From the NCBI RefSeq assembly GCF_900116555.1, contig NZ_FPAT01000001.1:1-64000 (forward strand): a DNA stretch of 64,000 nucleotides, read 5' to 3'. Numbering within the stretch: position 1 is the first letter of the stretch; each line of letters starts with the position of its first letter. The position numbers and the translations under genes were made by a program. This document shows positions 8,904 through 18,321 of this stretch, in pieces. The notes beneath the pieces were generated by a model. The model searched no databases. It saw only the letters and a list, made by a program, of their open reading frames with translations, and was not told where the DNA came from. Origin of the DNA: Actinopolyspora lacussalsi subsp. righensis. Lineage in GTDB: Bacteria > Actinomycetota > Actinomycetes > Mycobacteriales > Pseudonocardiaceae.

Positions 8904-9533
8904 GTGGCACAGCTGAAGCAGGACCGAGCGTTGTACACACGCGCCAAGATCATCCGAGCTGCGGCCGAAGTGTTCGATGATCTGGGTTTCGCCAGCGCCA
9001 GCCTAAGCAAGATCGTCAATCGTGCTGGAGTCACGATCGGCGCGGTCTACTTCCATTTCACTTCGAAGGAAGAACTGGCCAGAGCAGTGATGGCCGAACA
9101 AGTAACAGACATGACCTTCCCGGCAGGCGAAGAGGGGCTGCAACTGGTCATCGACATCACCCTGGACGTCGCCCGTCAGCTACAGCACAATACTTTACTT
9201 CGCGCCGGTATACGGCTGGCCGTGGAACAAGGGGCGTTCGGTCTGGAAGACGATGCCGCATACTCGTTGTGGACCGAACTGCTCCGTCGACAACTTGCGG
9301 TGGCACGTGAGCGTGGAGAGCTTCTCGATCGTGTAGATGAAAGGGAATTCGCCCAGCTACTGGTCGGCGCTTACACCGGTACTCAGCTGGTATCGCAGAT
9401 TACCGCTGGACACGACGACCTGACTGAACGCATCGCGACGCTGTGGTACTACTTTCTGCCCGGTGTGGCCGTTCCGGAAGTAATCCCCCGACTGAGGTTG
9501 GAACCTGCGACCTCCGACACGGAAAGCTTCTAA
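8904..9533 (+). CDS. Gamma-butyrolactone receptor-like TetR repressor
   Basis: A 209-residue TetR-family regulator closest in pattern to ScbR/ArpA autoregulator receptors. The N-terminus QDRALYTRAKIIRAAAEVFDD, the helix-turn-helix TIGAVYFHFTSKEELARAV, the ligand-domain phrases LLRAGIRLAVEQGAFGL and LLVGAYTGTQLVSQ, and the tail FLPGVAVPEVIPRLRL all follow that family. Such proteins repress antibiotic genes until a butyrolactone or butenolide binds. No AfsA/ScbA-type synthase is visible, so the ligand may come from elsewhere or this is an orphan receptor. It closes the chlorinase island on the right. Confidence 0.82.
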   Translation: MAQLKQDRALYTRAKIIRAAAEVFDDLGFASASLSKIVNRAGVTIGAVYFHFTSKEELARAVMAEQVTDMTFPAGEEGLQLVIDITLDVARQLQHNTLLRAGIRLAVEQGAFGLEDDAAYSLWTELLRRQLAVARERGELLDRVDEREFAQLLVGAYTGTQLVSQITAGHDDLTERIATLWYYFLPGVAVPEVIPRLRLEPATSDTESF

Positions 9534-9887
9534 GGACGTGTTGATGACCACAGATGGAAATATCCTGCTGACCATGCGGACAGTCATTAAAGTCACGGTG
9601 ACGAATATGTGAGATGTAGGAGCACTGCGGCATCACGTACTGACAGGCGAACAGTAGGAGTACGTTGCTGCGCAACCAGCGAGCGTACCGATGCTTGCGC
9701 AGCGCCGGATCCGCATCGAAGTGGAGGGAGTTGGACACGGCTGTTCCGGGAAGACCATGATGGTGAGCCGAGAAGGAGACGAACCCCACTCCACGGCTCA
9801 CCGCTGGCGGTAAGACCATGAGCCCCGTGTGGATTCCGGGCCCCGACTCACCTTTCCGAGCATCGGAACGACGAGACCGACTCCTGA
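9534..9887. other. Spacer at right edge of island, no gene supported
   Basis: A 354-bp gap between the TetR gene and the convergent acyl-CoA synthetase gene. Open frames on both strands lack recognisable motifs or good starts. GC rises towards the right, which suggests the boundary between the acquired island and core DNA lies here. Confidence 0.35.
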
Positions 9888-11420
9888 TTACGCCCCAGTC
9901 CAGTACGGAGCCCGCAGTTTGAACTTCTGGAGTTTACCGGTGGCGGTACGCGAGAGTTCGTCGCGGAACTCGACCGACGTGGGGGCCTTGTAGCCGGCAG
10001 CCCGCTGCTTGCACCAGGCGATCAGTTCGCCTTCGGTCGGCTCCTCGGTCTCAGGAGCCAGCACCACGAGTGCCTTGATGGTCTCGCCCCACTTGTCGCT
10101 GGGAACGCCGATGACAGCGACCTCCGAGACCGCAGGGTGCGAGAAGAGAACGTCCTCCACCTCGATCGAGGAGACGTTCTCGCCCCCGGTGATGATGACG
10201 TCCTTCTTGCGGTCGCTGATCGTGAGATAACCGTCCTCACCGATGGTGCCGCCGTCACCGGTGTGGAACCAACCGTCCCGCAGCACCGCGGCGGTCTCCT
10301 CGGGCTGCTGCCAATAGCTGTCGAGCACGACGTTGGAGCGGGCCAGAATCTCCCCTTCGTTGTCCTCCTCGGTGGAGACCCCCAGCCGTACTCCCAGCGC
10401 GGGAGCACCGGCCCTGACGAGCTTGGCGGCCCGCTCCTCGGTGGCGAGATCGTCCCACTCGGAGCGGGAGCGGTTGATGGTCAGCAGCGGGGAGGTCTCG
10501 GTGAGCCCGTAGATCTGGACGAATTCCCAACCGAGCTCCTCCTCCACTCGCGCGACCGTCCTGGTGGGAGGTGGCGCACCGGCCACGATGATCCGAACGC
10601 TGCCGCGGCCGGGAATCTGCCCCTCCCAGTCGCGGGCCGCGTCGAGCACGGCCGCGACGACGGCCGGGGCCGCGCACATGACGGTGACCCCGTGGTCACG
10701 GACACGCCGCAGAATCTCTGCTCCGTCGACCTTGCGCAGCACGACCTGCTTGATGCCGAGCCCGGTGGTGGCGAACGGCATCCCCCACCCGTTCGCATGG
10801 AACATCGGCAGGGTGTGCAGGTACACGTCGCGGTCGGTCAAACCCGCGTGCAGCCCGAACGTCAGCGCGTTGACCCAGATGTTGCGGTGGGTGATCTGCA
10901 CGCCCTTCGGGCGAGCCGTCGTGCCGGAGGTGTAGTTGATGCAGGCGGTGGCGTTCTCGTCCGGTTGCCAGGCACGTGGTTCGGCACCGGCCGGTGCGTA
11001 CAGGTCCTCGTCCTGGCCCAGCGTGTAGCGGTGCTCGGCCGTCACCGCCCCGAGTTCCTCTTCGAGAGCCGGATCCACGTACAGCGCTCGCGCGCCGGAG
11101 TGCTCGACGATGTAGCGCACCTCGTCGGGGCGCAACCGGAAATTGATGGGGACGAGCACCCGACCCGTTCCCGCCACACCGAAGAAGGAGGTGAGCAGCC
11201 GCGCGCTGTTGTGGCTGACAACGGCAACCCGCTCTCCCACTCCGATGCCGAGTTCATCGAGATGAGCGGCCTGCCGTGCCGCCAGCCCCGCGAATTCACG
11301 ATAGGTCAGCTCACCGAGAGACGGTGCCGGCTGGTCGGGTTCGTCGACGACACCGACGCGGTCGGCGTAGACCCGCGCGGCACGATCGATGAAGTCGGAG
11401 ACGCTGAACGGAACGAACAC
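9888..11420 (-). CDS. AMP-binding acyl-CoA synthetase
   Basis: A 510-residue ANL-superfamily ligase that activates a carboxylic acid as acyl-AMP and transfers it to CoA. The A3 P-loop is YTSGTTARPKG, A5 is QIYGLTETSP, A7 is WFHTGDGG, A8 is DRKKDVIITGGENVSS and the A10 catalytic Lys lies in RTATGKLQKFKLR. The HANGWGMPF segment is typical of medium-chain/aromatic acyl-CoA synthetases (FadD/AAE type). It is monocistronic and of high GC, so probably a core gene rather than part of the island. The exact substrate cannot be read. Confidence 0.9.
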   Translation of the reverse strand: MFVPFSVSDFIDRAARVYADRVGVVDEPDQPAPSLGELTYREFAGLAARQAAHLDELGIGVGERVAVVSHNSARLLTSFFGVAGTGRVLVPINFRLRPDEVRYIVEHSGARALYVDPALEEELGAVTAEHRYTLGQDEDLYAPAGAEPRAWQPDENATACINYTSGTTARPKGVQITHRNIWVNALTFGLHAGLTDRDVYLHTLPMFHANGWGMPFATTGLGIKQVVLRKVDGAEILRRVRDHGVTVMCAAPAVVAAVLDAARDWEGQIPGRGSVRIIVAGAPPPTRTVARVEEELGWEFVQIYGLTETSPLLTINRSRSEWDDLATEERAAKLVRAGAPALGVRLGVSTEEDNEGEILARSNVVLDSYWQQPEETAAVLRDGWFHTGDGGTIGEDGYLTISDRKKDVIITGGENVSSIEVEDVLFSHPAVSEVAVIGVPSDKWGETIKALVVLAPETEEPTEGELIAWCKQRAAGYKAPTSVEFRDELSRTATGKLQKFKLRAPYWTGA

Positions 11421-11616
11421 GGGGCCTCCAGATCACAGTAGCCCGCAACTGTACGAGTCGTGACGCCGCATCTTATACGAAACGTTTGGTTCCATCCACA
11501 GCTTGTCGGCGCGAGTCGGTGAGCCCTTCAAGGAAGGGGCCGGATCGCGACGTCGGTACTCGAATCGCCGTGTGCCGATCGGTGCGAAGCACAGCGACAG
11601 CGGACAGACTGGACCA

Positions 11617-12552
11617 ATGCTGCACCTGCGCGTGGTGTGCCCGTGCGAACACACCGACTCGGTGATCGACCTGTTGAACACCGACTCCGGCATCGCGCAC
11701 CTGGTCGTCGTCCGCGAGGTGGCCGTCCGGCCCGCCGGAGACCTGATCGAGGCATCGATCGCCCGGGAGAGTGCCGAACACGTGCTCGACCAGCTCACCT
11801 CGCTCGGGGTGAGCCACAGCGGTGAGATCAGTCTGCACAACATCGACACACTGTTGTCCCGCACCGCCGACAGCGTCGAGGCCGCCACCCCCGGCCAACC
11901 CGCCGACGCCGTGATCTGGGAAGAACTGGTGGCGACCACCGGTGAGGAATCCCGGCTCAACGGGACCTTCCTGGCGTTTCTCACCCTGGCCTGCCTGCTG
12001 GCCGCTGTCGGTGTGCTCACCGACTCGGCCATCACCATCGTCGGCGCCATGGTCGTCAGCCCCGACTTCGGCCCGCTGGCCGCACTCGCCGTAGCCACCA
12101 TCGGTAATCGCCGCGATCTGGCAACCCGGGCGGGCGTCGCACTCGGCGTCGGCTACCCCGTCGCGATCCTCGTCACCGTCGTGCTGGCCGTTCTTGGACG
12201 TGTGGTCGGTATTTTCGACACCGCCGAACTCGGCCGGCTACACACGGCATCCTTCATCTATCACATCGGCCCCTACTCGATCGTCATCGCACTGCTCGCC
12301 GGTACCGCGGGCATGCTCGCGCTGACTTCCGAGAAATCCGGCATCCTCATCGGGGTGTTCATCTCGGTGACGACCGTGCCCGCCGCCGGTTTCGCCGCAC
12401 TCGCCGCCGTCGCCGGCCACTGGGTCCACTACGGCGAGGCCATGCTGCAGCTGCTGATCAATCTGGGCGGTATCATCGTGGCAGGCGTCCTCACCCTGCT
12501 CGTCCGTCGGCATCGTGTACTCCCCGACACGCCCCGAAACGCCCCCCGGTAG
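11617..12552 (+). CDS. DUF389 membrane protein
   Basis: A 311-residue protein. An N-terminal soluble part (about 1-105, starting MLHLRVVCPCEHTDSVIDLL) is followed by the DUF389 membrane domain: TDSAITIVGAMVVSPDFGPL, then several hydrophobic helices and a final LLINLGGIIVAGVLTLLV. The family (TIGR00341-like) is widespread in actinobacteria, with no established function. The frame is open upstream to 11503; ATG 11617 gives the normal N-terminus. Confidence 0.8.
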   Translation: MLHLRVVCPCEHTDSVIDLLNTDSGIAHLVVVREVAVRPAGDLIEASIARESAEHVLDQLTSLGVSHSGEISLHNIDTLLSRTADSVEAATPGQPADAVIWEELVATTGEESRLNGTFLAFLTLACLLAAVGVLTDSAITIVGAMVVSPDFGPLAALAVATIGNRRDLATRAGVALGVGYPVAILVTVVLAVLGRVVGIFDTAELGRLHTASFIYHIGPYSIVIALLAGTAGMLALTSEKSGILIGVFISVTTVPAAGFAALAAVAGHWVHYGEAMLQLLINLGGIIVAGVLTLLVRRHRVLPDTPRNAPR

Positions 12553-12694
12553 GAGGTTCCCACCGGCCGCGGAACTTTCTCACCGCCGGACAGGACTTTT
12601 CGTGCCGGAAACTGTCGAAACCGTAACTGTCCGACGTACCCTTACCGGATCCATCAGAGTCACGTCGAGCACAGCGACATCGCCGGGCGGAATC

Positions 12695-13167
12695 GTGCGA
12701 GTCGACGACCTCGGCAGCAGCCCGAGCCGGATCGCCGAACTGCTCACCCACGTCCCGTGGACCGTACGGATCGACGAGGCAGCACTGGCCAAGGCCCGCG
12801 ACATGATCTGGATCAGCACGCTGGACATCCACGGCTACGGCCACCGCACGGCAGAGCTCGAGCGCGCGCAGGACAACCTGCGTCGTTTCGGGAGCACGGT
12901 GGCACGGTGCGCTACGGAACCGACCTGGGCAACGGCCCACTGCCACTCGGCGTCAACGCTCGCGAGGTCGCGGCGTTGCAACAAGCCGGCATGTCGGTCG
13001 ATGACGTACTGCTTGCCATGACCGATCCGGACCTGTCCGCACCACCGTGCGTCATCCCCGAAGGCCTGGATTCCGACCCGACCGGGTCGGTGACGGCGCT
13101 GTCGACTGCCCAGGTGGTGCGACTGACCGACGAGGAGCATCCCGGGAAGAGGCGCGCCCATGACTGA
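12695..13167 (+). pseudogene. Amidohydrolase, truncated and frameshifted
   Basis: Only the C-terminal third of an amidohydrolase remains. Frame one (12695 to about 12893) gives IAELLTHVPWTVRIDEAALAKARDM (quoted in part: ARDMIWISTLDIHGYGH). Frame two (about 12895-13167) continues with GGTVRYGTDLGNGPLPLGVN, which holds the metal-site Asp, and QQAGMSVDDVLLAMT. The single frame change near 12894 and the missing N-terminal metal-binding HxH region make it non-functional. It overlaps the kynureninase start by 8 nt, so it once formed an operon with it. Confidence 0.65.
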
Positions 13168-14453
13168 CCGGACGGAGTTCGCGGCCAAAGCACGCGAACT
13201 CGACGAGGCCGACCCACTCGGCGACTACCCGGACCGCTTCCTGCCGACCGACGACGACATCGTCGCCTACTTCGACGGAAACTCACTGGGACGCCCTCCC
13301 GCAGTGTCCGCCGAGCGCATGGATCACTTCGTTCGCCACCAGTGGCGAGCACGACTGATCCGGGGATGGGACGACGAGTGGCTCGACTGGCCCACCGCTG
13401 TCGGAGATCGACTCGGCAAAGCTGTGTTGGGGGCCGCACCCGGCCAGCTGGTGGTGGCCGACTCGACGACCGTGCTGTTGTACAAACTGGCACGAGCCGC
13501 GCTGCGCGCTCGTCCCGAACGTCAGGAGATCCTGCTGGACACCGACAACTTCCCCACCGACCGCTATGTCGTCGAAGGCATCGCCGACGAACACGGACTG
13601 ACCCTGCGGTGGATCGAGACCGATCCGGACGCGGGTATCACACCCGACCAGGCCGCGAACGCGATCGGTCCGAACACGGCACTGGCCGTGTTCAGCCACG
13701 TGGCCTACCGCTCCGGCTACCTCGCCGACGCCGCGGCCATAACGCGACTCGCACACGAAACCGGAGCGCTCGTGCTCTGGGACCTGAGCCACTCCGCGGG
13801 ATCGGTGCCCGTCGAACTCGACAACTGGGGCGTGGATTTCGCCGTCGGATGTGGTTACAAGTATCTCAACGGTGGACCCGGCGCACCGGCTTTCGCATAC
13901 GTGAACGATCGCCACCAGCACACGATCCGCCAACCCGTCCAAGGGTGGATGGGGCACCGTCATCCCTTCACGATGAGCCCCGGTCACGAACCGGCTCCGG
14001 GAATCCGGAGAGTGCTCAGCGGTACGCCACCCATACTGGGGATGGTGCCGTTACTGACCGGGTTGGAGCTGGTCGAGCAGGCGGGCATCAACGCGATACG
14101 AGCGAAGTCGCTGCTGCTGAGCGACTTCGCGCTGGAGCTCGCCGATGCCTCTGCCCCCACTGGGAGTACGGTTCGCATCACCGCGTGAGCATTCTCGACG
14201 GGGCGGACACATCACGCTGTGCCGCGGCGACTTCGACGTGGTCAACGAAGAACTGCGTCGGCGCGGCGTCGTTCCCGACTTTCGGTCCCCGGACGGGATC
14301 CGCATCGGACTGTCACCGTTGAGCACCCGATTCACCGAGGTGCACACGGGTATGGCCACGCTCGCCGAGGTCGCCGCGGAGCGGCTCGGGAAGAAGGGAC
14401 AAGACGGTAATGCACCCACCGATGGGGGATTCCGACACCGTCGACGACGATGA
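13160..14453 (+). pseudogene. kynU: Kynureninase, frameshifted near the C-terminus
   Basis: A PLP enzyme of tryptophan catabolism that would cleave kynurenine to anthranilate and alanine. The first frame (13160-14188) contains FDGNSLGRPP, VADSTTVLLYKL, DNFPTDRY, SHVAYRSGYLAD, LWDLSHSAGSVPV, the PLP-lysine segment GCGYKYLNGGPGAP and QGWMGH. About 14150 the frame is lost: VRFASPREHSRRGGHITLCR and the rest of the C-terminal domain (IRIGLSPLSTRFTEV) are read in another frame to 14453. One base change would restore the full length, so this is either a recent mutation or an assembly error. Confidence 0.8.
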
Positions 14454-15026
14454 CGTACGAACTCCGTCGGCCACGAGAAGGACAGCACGAGCGCTGCCGG
14501 TGTGCGGACTCGCCCTGCTGGTGGCCGCCCCGCTGTGGCTGCTGCTCACCGGGCACACCAGCTTTCGAGGCTCCTCGGACGAGGGCGCCACCCATGACAC
14601 TGTGGCAGGCGATGCTGCCACCGCTGGCCGGCATCGTACTGACACGGCTGGTGCCGCTCCGGATCGCGGTAACCGATCCGCTCTCCCGTTCCCGACAGGC
14701 TCTGGTGTTCCGGCAGATGTGGGTGCTCCTGACAGCGGCTGTCGCGTTTCCCACCGTGCTAGCCGTGCTGCCCACCGGGATATCCCGCGGAGTGTGGTAC
14801 GCGGTACTGAAGGTTCTGCTGTTTCGCCACGATGCACCTGCCAACCCACCTGCACCACGAATCAGTGGTCACCGGACTGGCCACAGTGCTGATGTTCCAA
14901 GGACTGTTCGGAGTGTTCTGTGGCTACCTGTGGTCCCGGTACCGCAACATCTGGATCGTCATCACGGTACACATCGTTGTGAACCTCGCCTACGTGGACC
15001 TGCTGCTCGGCTGGCTCGGTCGCTGA
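14410..15026 (+). pseudogene. CPBP-family membrane protease, broken in three frames
   Basis: Three successive frames give a membrane protein: 14410 to about 14570 (ALPVCGLALLVAAPLWLLLTG), about 14590-14820 (MTLWQAMLPPLAGIVLTRLV, LLTAAVAFPTVLAVLP) and 14832-15026 (GLFGVFCGYLWSRYRNIWIV, VHIVVNLAYV). The last matches the second CPBP (Abi) motif with its conserved His and Asn. The EExxxR motif is missing. The gene starts inside the kynureninase tail and is clearly decayed. Confidence 0.55.
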
Positions 15027-15105
15027 GTCGGGAACGCCGTGTGGAAACGGCGTTCCGGTCCGGAGCTGGACCGTCGGGCCGGAACGCCGAGTCGATCACG
15101 GGTTT

Positions 15106-16971
15106 CTAGTCGCGATAACTGAGCCCGTAGCCGTAGGGATACAGCGGATCCTTACCGTCTCCCCGGTTGATCGGTTGCTGCTCGAACGAGCGCATCCAGG
15201 TCATCGGAAGTTCGCCCGTGGGGTTGTACTCGCCGAACAGCACGTCGGCCACACCACCCCCCTGGGTTCCGGGGAGCCAGGAGGCCAGCAGCGCGTCCCA
15301 GTTACCGACCTCGGAGGCGATGTCCATGGGACGGCCCGAGGCGAGTACGACGATCACGGGCACGCCGGAGGAACGCAGCTTGGCGATGGTGCTCAGATCC
15401 TCCTGGGAGAGTTCGAGCCCGTTGGGACGGTCACCCCGGTACTCGGCGTAGGGTTTCTCCCCCACGACCGCGATCGCGGCGTCGTAACTGCCGTTGATCC
15501 CATCACCGTGACGGTTGTAAGTCACCGAGGAGTCCGATACCTCGCGAATCCCCTCCAGGATCGTGGTTCCCTCGGTGATGTCACCGCTGGATCCCTGCCA
15601 GGAGATCGTCCAACCGCCACTCTGGTTTCCGATGTCATCGGCATTGGAACCGGCCACGAACAGGTTGTCCGTCCCTGAGGACAACGGCAGCACACCCTCG
15701 TTCTTGAGCAGCACCTGCGATTCGCGCACCGCCTGACGTGCCAGTTCACGATGCTCGGTGCTTCCCACCGTCGACAGCAGATCACGCTGGGCGTACGGGT
15801 GCTCGAACAACCGAAGCTCGAACTTCTTGGTCAACACTCGGCGGGTGGCGTCGTTGATACGCTGCATCGAAATGCGGCCGGACTCCACTTCCTGTCGCAG
15901 GTGGCCCAGGAACTTCTCGTGGTCCTTGGACAGCATGATCATGTCCAGGCCCGCGTTGACGGAACGCCGCACCTCGGAGGCAGTGAGCGTGCTGTCGTTG
16001 CCGTCGAGCTGGTGAATCGCGTTGTAATCGGACAGCACGATGCCGTCGAAACCGAGCTCACCCTTGAGCACGTCGTTGATCAGATATTCGTGTTCGTGCA
16101 GCTTGGCACCGTTCCAGCTGCTGTAGGAAACCATCACCGATCCCACATCGCGTTCGACGGCCTTGCGGAATGGCGGCAGATGGATCCGACGCAGTTCCTG
16201 CTCGCTGAGCTGGGTGTTTCCCTGGTCGACCCCACCGGTCGTTCCGCCGTCACCCACGTAGTGCTTGGCCGTGGCCATGATCGAGCTCGGGCCCCCGCCC
16301 AGGGTGGCGCCCTGATAGCCGGTGATCTCGCTGCTCATCGCCGAGGCCAGTTCCGGGGTCTCCCCGAAGGACTCGTAGGTCCTGCCCCAGCGGTCGTCCC
16401 GAGCCACGCACAGGCACGGTGAGAACGTCCAGTCGATGCCCGTGGCCGCCACCTCTTCGGCGGTCGCGGCACCGATCCGGCGTACCAGCTCGGGGTCGCG
16501 CGTGGCACCGAGGCCGATGTTGTGCGGAAAGATCGTGGCTCCCCGCACGTTGTTGTGACCGTGCACGGCATCGACGCCGTACAGAATCGGAATCCCCCGC
16601 GGAGTGTCGAGCGCGGCACTTTGATATCGGTCGTACATGTCTGCCCACGCCTCGGGCGTGTTGGGGCTCGGTGCGGATCCGCCCCCACTGAGCACGGAAC
16701 CGATCCGGAGTTCGGCGACCTCGGCGGGACTGGCCGCACCCCGTGTGATCTGAACCATCTGTCCCAGTTTGTCCTGCAAGGACATACGTGACATCAGTTC
16801 GTCGACCCGCTCCGTCACGGACAGCCGCGGATGGTGCGGGTGAGGGTCGTGGTGATGCGTGGTGTGCGCCGCGGCGGGGGCAAGCGCGCCGGCCAGCAGC
16901 GTGACCACTGCCATGCCCGCCACCGCGGGCAGCGATCGCCGAAGGCGGCGACCGGTCGCTCGATGCGACAT
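15106..16971 (-). CDS. Secreted GH3 beta-glucosidase
   Basis: A 621-residue glycoside hydrolase family 3 enzyme of the barley-ExoI type. A signal peptide (about 1-35: RRLRRSLPAVAGMAVVTLLAG, cut near AAA) is followed by a His-rich spacer and the (beta/alpha)8 domain. The substrate motifs are YGVDAVHGHNNV, DDRWGRTYESFGE and KHYVGDGGT, and the nucleophile Asp lies in FDGIVLSDYNAI. The second domain (ESQVLLKNEGVLPL, GERPMDIAS-like ASGRPMDIAS, GYGLSY) is complete. It probably releases glucose from beta-glucans or cello-oligosaccharides. A LacI-type operator sits upstream (17025-17038) and the LacI gene is next to it on the same strand. Confidence 0.9.
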   Translation of the reverse strand: MSHRATGRRLRRSLPAVAGMAVVTLLAGALAPAAAHTTHHHDPHPHHPRLSVTERVDELMSRMSLQDKLGQMVQITRGAASPAEVAELRIGSVLSGGGSAPSPNTPEAWADMYDRYQSAALDTPRGIPILYGVDAVHGHNNVRGATIFPHNIGLGATRDPELVRRIGAATAEEVAATGIDWTFSPCLCVARDDRWGRTYESFGETPELASAMSSEITGYQGATLGGGPSSIMATAKHYVGDGGTTGGVDQGNTQLSEQELRRIHLPPFRKAVERDVGSVMVSYSSWNGAKLHEHEYLINDVLKGELGFDGIVLSDYNAIHQLDGNDSTLTASEVRRSVNAGLDMIMLSKDHEKFLGHLRQEVESGRISMQRINDATRRVLTKKFELRLFEHPYAQRDLLSTVGSTEHRELARQAVRESQVLLKNEGVLPLSSGTDNLFVAGSNADDIGNQSGGWTISWQGSSGDITEGTTILEGIREVSDSSVTYNRHGDGINGSYDAAIAVVGEKPYAEYRGDRPNGLELSQEDLSTIAKLRSSGVPVIVVLASGRPMDIASEVGNWDALLASWLPGTQGGGVADVLFGEYNPTGELPMTWMRSFEQQPINRGDGKDPLYPYGYGLSYRD

Positions 16972-17024
16972 GAAGACTCCTCACAGGAACGTGAACGATT
17001 CGGGTTGCACGCTCGTAGCATGCT

Positions 17025-17038
17025 TGTGAGCGCTCCCA
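17025..17038. promoter_or_regulatory. LacI/CebR-type operator before GH3 gene
   Basis: The sequence TGTGAGCGCTCCCA, with the perfect core GAGCGCTC at 17028-17035, differs at one base from the published CebR box TGGGAGCGCTCCCA of Streptomyces. It lies 54 bp before the GH3 start, in a good position to block transcription. It shares the AGCGCT core with the palindrome before the GH127 gene. Confidence 0.65.
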
Positions 17039-17152
17039 ATACCAATCGGCCGGTCGTCGTCACCGGCACTGCTCCACCCGGAGTTGTTCCCGACCTGTTC
17101 GACGGGCCGGTCGTCGTGCCTTCGCTGCACAACGTGAACTGAACAGTCAGTA

Positions 17153-18199
17153 CTACCGGCCGGAGGTCTCCCACGAACTGCCGAGAGTGCTCTGCCGCGT
17201 GACCAGTTCGGGTGGAACGACGGCACTGGTCGCCGCCTGGGTGGGATCGTCGATCCGCTGCAGCAGCAGCTCCATGCTGTGCCTGCCGACCGCGTCGAAA
17301 TTCTGCCGAACCGTGGTCAACGGCGGTGTGAAAAAGGCGGAGTCCGGACTGTCGTCGAACCCCGCCACCAGCACGTCATCCGGTATGCGGAGACCGCGCT
17401 CGTGGAAGGCGCGAAGTACGCCGAGCGCCATCTGGTCGTTGGCGACGAACACCGCGCGAACATCGCCGCGCTCGGCCAACAGCTGCCCGTTGGCATAGCC
17501 GGAAGCGGGAGTCCAGTCACCTCGCAGTACTTCCGGGACGGTGACCGCCGCACGTTCCAGCTCGGACCGCCACCCCGAGACACGTCCCTGCGCCTCCAGC
17601 CAGTCGATCGGTCCGGCGACGTGCCAGACGGTACCGACCTTCCGATCCAGCAGATGCCGGGTGGCCAACCGCGCCCCCTCGACCTGGTCCACGCAGACCA
17701 CGGGATGTCCACCCCCGCCACCGCCCTCGACCACGACCAACGGGAGGTCGGACGGCACGTGCCGCAGCGCCTCTACCGCCACTCGCTGCGGTGCGATGGC
17801 GATGATGCCCTCGACGAACTGGCTGCCGAGACGTTCCACGGCGTGCCGAATGGCGTCCTCGTCGACGTCTTCCACGTTGGCCACGCTGACGAAGTAACCG
17901 GCAAGCCGAGCGGCTTGTTCGATGGCGTACAGCGTGCTGGCGGGACCGAACAACGTGGTGGTGAAACTGACTACCCCGATACCCCTCGTGCGTCGTGTCA
18001 CCAGCGCACGAGCGGCGGAGTTCGGACGATAGTCCAGCTGTTCGATCGCGGCGAGGATTCGGTCGCGAGTCGCCGGTGACACCGAGGGGTGCTCGTTGAG
18101 CACCCGGGAAACCGTCTGGTGTGAAACCCCTGCCAACCGAGCGACATCGGCCATCACTGCCGGACGCCGTGGCGAGATGTCGTTCCGGGCCATCGCCAA
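17153..18199 (-). CDS. LacI-family transcriptional repressor
   Basis: A 348-residue LacI/GalR regulator. The N-terminal helix-turn-helix and hinge are typical: VMADVARLAGVSHQTVSRVL (about 15-34) and YRPNSAARALVTRR. The periplasmic-binding-like domain follows with VFVANDQMALGVLRAFHERG and VLVAGFDDSPDSAFFTPPLTTVRQ. It sits between the GH127 and GH3 genes, all leftward, 122 bp after GH127. The AGCGCT-core operators in front of both neighbours make it their likely repressor; the inducer is probably an oligosaccharide from cellulose, xylan or arabinan. Confidence 0.88.
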   Translation of the reverse strand: MAMARNDISPRRPAVMADVARLAGVSHQTVSRVLNEHPSVSPATRDRILAAIEQLDYRPNSAARALVTRRTRGIGVVSFTTTLFGPASTLYAIEQAARLAGYFVSVANVEDVDEDAIRHAVERLGSQFVEGIIAIAPQRVAVEALRHVPSDLPLVVVEGGGGGGHPVVCVDQVEGARLATRHLLDRKVGTVWHVAGPIDWLEAQGRVSGWRSELERAAVTVPEVLRGDWTPASGYANGQLLAERGDVRAVFVANDQMALGVLRAFHERGLRIPDDVLVAGFDDSPDSAFFTPPLTTVRQNFDAVGRHSMELLLQRIDDPTQAATSAVVPPELVTRQSTLGSSWETSGR

Positions 18200-18321
18200 C
18201 CTCCGTGCTGTCGGTCCGGAACCGACGCTACCGCCTCCTTCCCACGGCCTCGTTCAACAGTGGACGGACAGCCGGAACCGGCGGTGGAGCTTCCACCGGC
18301 CGGTGGCGGTCCCGTGCCGGT

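Noticed and set aside
9400-9819. 139-codon leftward frame over the TetR gene end
   Set aside because: It overlaps the well-supported TetR gene antisense and shows no known motif.
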